Shown piece after piece: positions 63,765 through 64,000 of a stretch of 64,000 bases of DNA. The DNA is from Gemmatimonadota bacterium. Lineage in GTDB: Bacteria; Gemmatimonadota; Gemmatimonadetes; Longimicrobiales; Gaopeijiaceae. Each line of letters starts with the position of its first letter. Positions within the stretch are counted from its first letter, which is position 1. The translations under genes were made by a program, and so were the position numbers. The notes beneath the pieces are model-generated. The model was not told the DNA's origin. It made no database searches and worked only from the letters and a program-made list of their open reading frames with translations. The stretch covers positions 110,091-174,090 of the forward strand of contig JAGWBP010000001.1 of NCBI GenBank assembly GCA_021295835.1. Direction: 5' to 3'.

Positions 63765-64000
63765 ATGGTGAAGAACCCGACCAAGGAGCGAGAACGCGGG
63801 CGCAAGCGCGGCCATGAGCCTGTTCTCGTGGCCCTGGGGTCGGCCCTCATTTGGCTGGCCGGCTGCGACTCCAACGAGATGCCGGTTGCGGTGGGCAGCA
63901 TCCCCGGCCATACCGTCGATGTCGGAGGGACGGCCGCCATTTCGCTCGACCGTTACTTCAGCGACCCGGACGGGGACGGCCTGATCTACAGGGCGGAGTC
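63765..64000 (+). CDS. Cadherin-like lipoprotein, cut by the window edge
   Basis: ATG at 63765 opens a frame running off the right edge. A basic N terminus precedes a signal peptide with lipobox LAGC, then a domain matching the first repeat of the 6062-7282 lipoprotein: NEMPVAVGSIPGHTVDVGG and RYFSDPDGDGLIYRAES. The two are paralogues. The Shine-Dalgarno is weak. Confidence 0.75.
   Translation, partial: MVKNPTKERERGRKRGHEPVLVALGSALIWLAGCDSNEMPVAVGSIPGHTVDVGGTAAISLDRYFSDPDGDGLIYRAE

Overview
This is a GC-rich, gene-dense chromosomal window from a Gram-negative (diderm) bacterium. Outer-membrane receptors, many lipoprotein signals, an RND pump and Bacteroidota-like envelope families (DUF4249-like lipoprotein, DUF5686-like barrel, DUF1460 protein, Bat operon) occur beside Zn-independent ribosomal proteins, FolE2 and a Suf Fe-S operon. 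This mix fits Gemmatimonadota or a close relative best. That assignment is an inference, because there is no rRNA in the window. No tRNA, CRISPR array, prophage or intact insertion sequence was found.

Layout. 0-5.4 kb: divergent RND adaptor and pump genes and a small membrane protein. 5.4-7.3 kb: a decayed IS3-type transposase and a cadherin-like lipoprotein. 7.6-14.3 kb (minus strand): a DUF4249-like lipoprotein, a frameshifted TonB-dependent receptor, another lipoprotein, a large outer-membrane protein, rpmB and rpmG. 14.4-18.0 kb: rpmE (type B), folE2, a MazG-like gene, mog, a squalene/phytoene-synthase-like gene and a DCoH-like gene. 18.1-21.3 kb: a gene-poor stretch with a nested palindrome, a duplicated aminotransferase 3' end, and a two-gene operon whose first gene has thirteen TTCC repeats directly after its ATG, so it is probably phase variable. 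21.3-25.8 kb (minus): ligA, a Ca2+/Na+ antiporter and a class III aminotransferase. 26.1-27.7 kb: a TPR protein. 27.7-32.9 kb: sufC-sufB-sufD-Rieske-sufS behind a Fur-box-like promoter. 33-36 kb: a choice-of-anchor-B lipoprotein, an alcohol dehydrogenase and a membrane protein. 36.1-41.1 kb (minus): a three-subunit molybdenum hydroxylase resembling 4-hydroxybenzoyl-CoA reductase, interrupted by a DUF1460 gene. 41.7-43.1 kb: a decayed duplicate of the receptor-lipoprotein cassette from 7.6-10.8 kb. 43.3-52.2 kb: a tightly coupled Bat operon. 52.3-60 kb: RNase H, carA, a Tat-exported glycosylasparaginase, a repeat/zinc-ribbon protein, a leuB-like dehydrogenase, a thiolase, a 3-hydroxyacyl-CoA dehydrogenase and rpsU. 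60.4-64 kb: a hypothetical gene, a polyprenyl synthetase with a coupled 31-codon ORF, an amidohydrolase-like lipoprotein, and a lipoprotein cut by the right edge.

How the genes relate. Many neighbours overlap by ATGA, GTGA or TTGA, so translational coupling is the rule. FolE2, the DCoH homologue and Mog are pterin/molybdopterin genes, and the molybdenum hydroxylase is a molybdopterin enzyme. The Suf genes could supply the Fe-S clusters that enzyme needs. The thiolase and hydroxyacyl-CoA dehydrogenase form a short CoA-thioester module. A family of short palindromic repeats is scattered between genes, and one copy lies inside the BatD signal-peptide region. Several loci show duplication followed by deletion.
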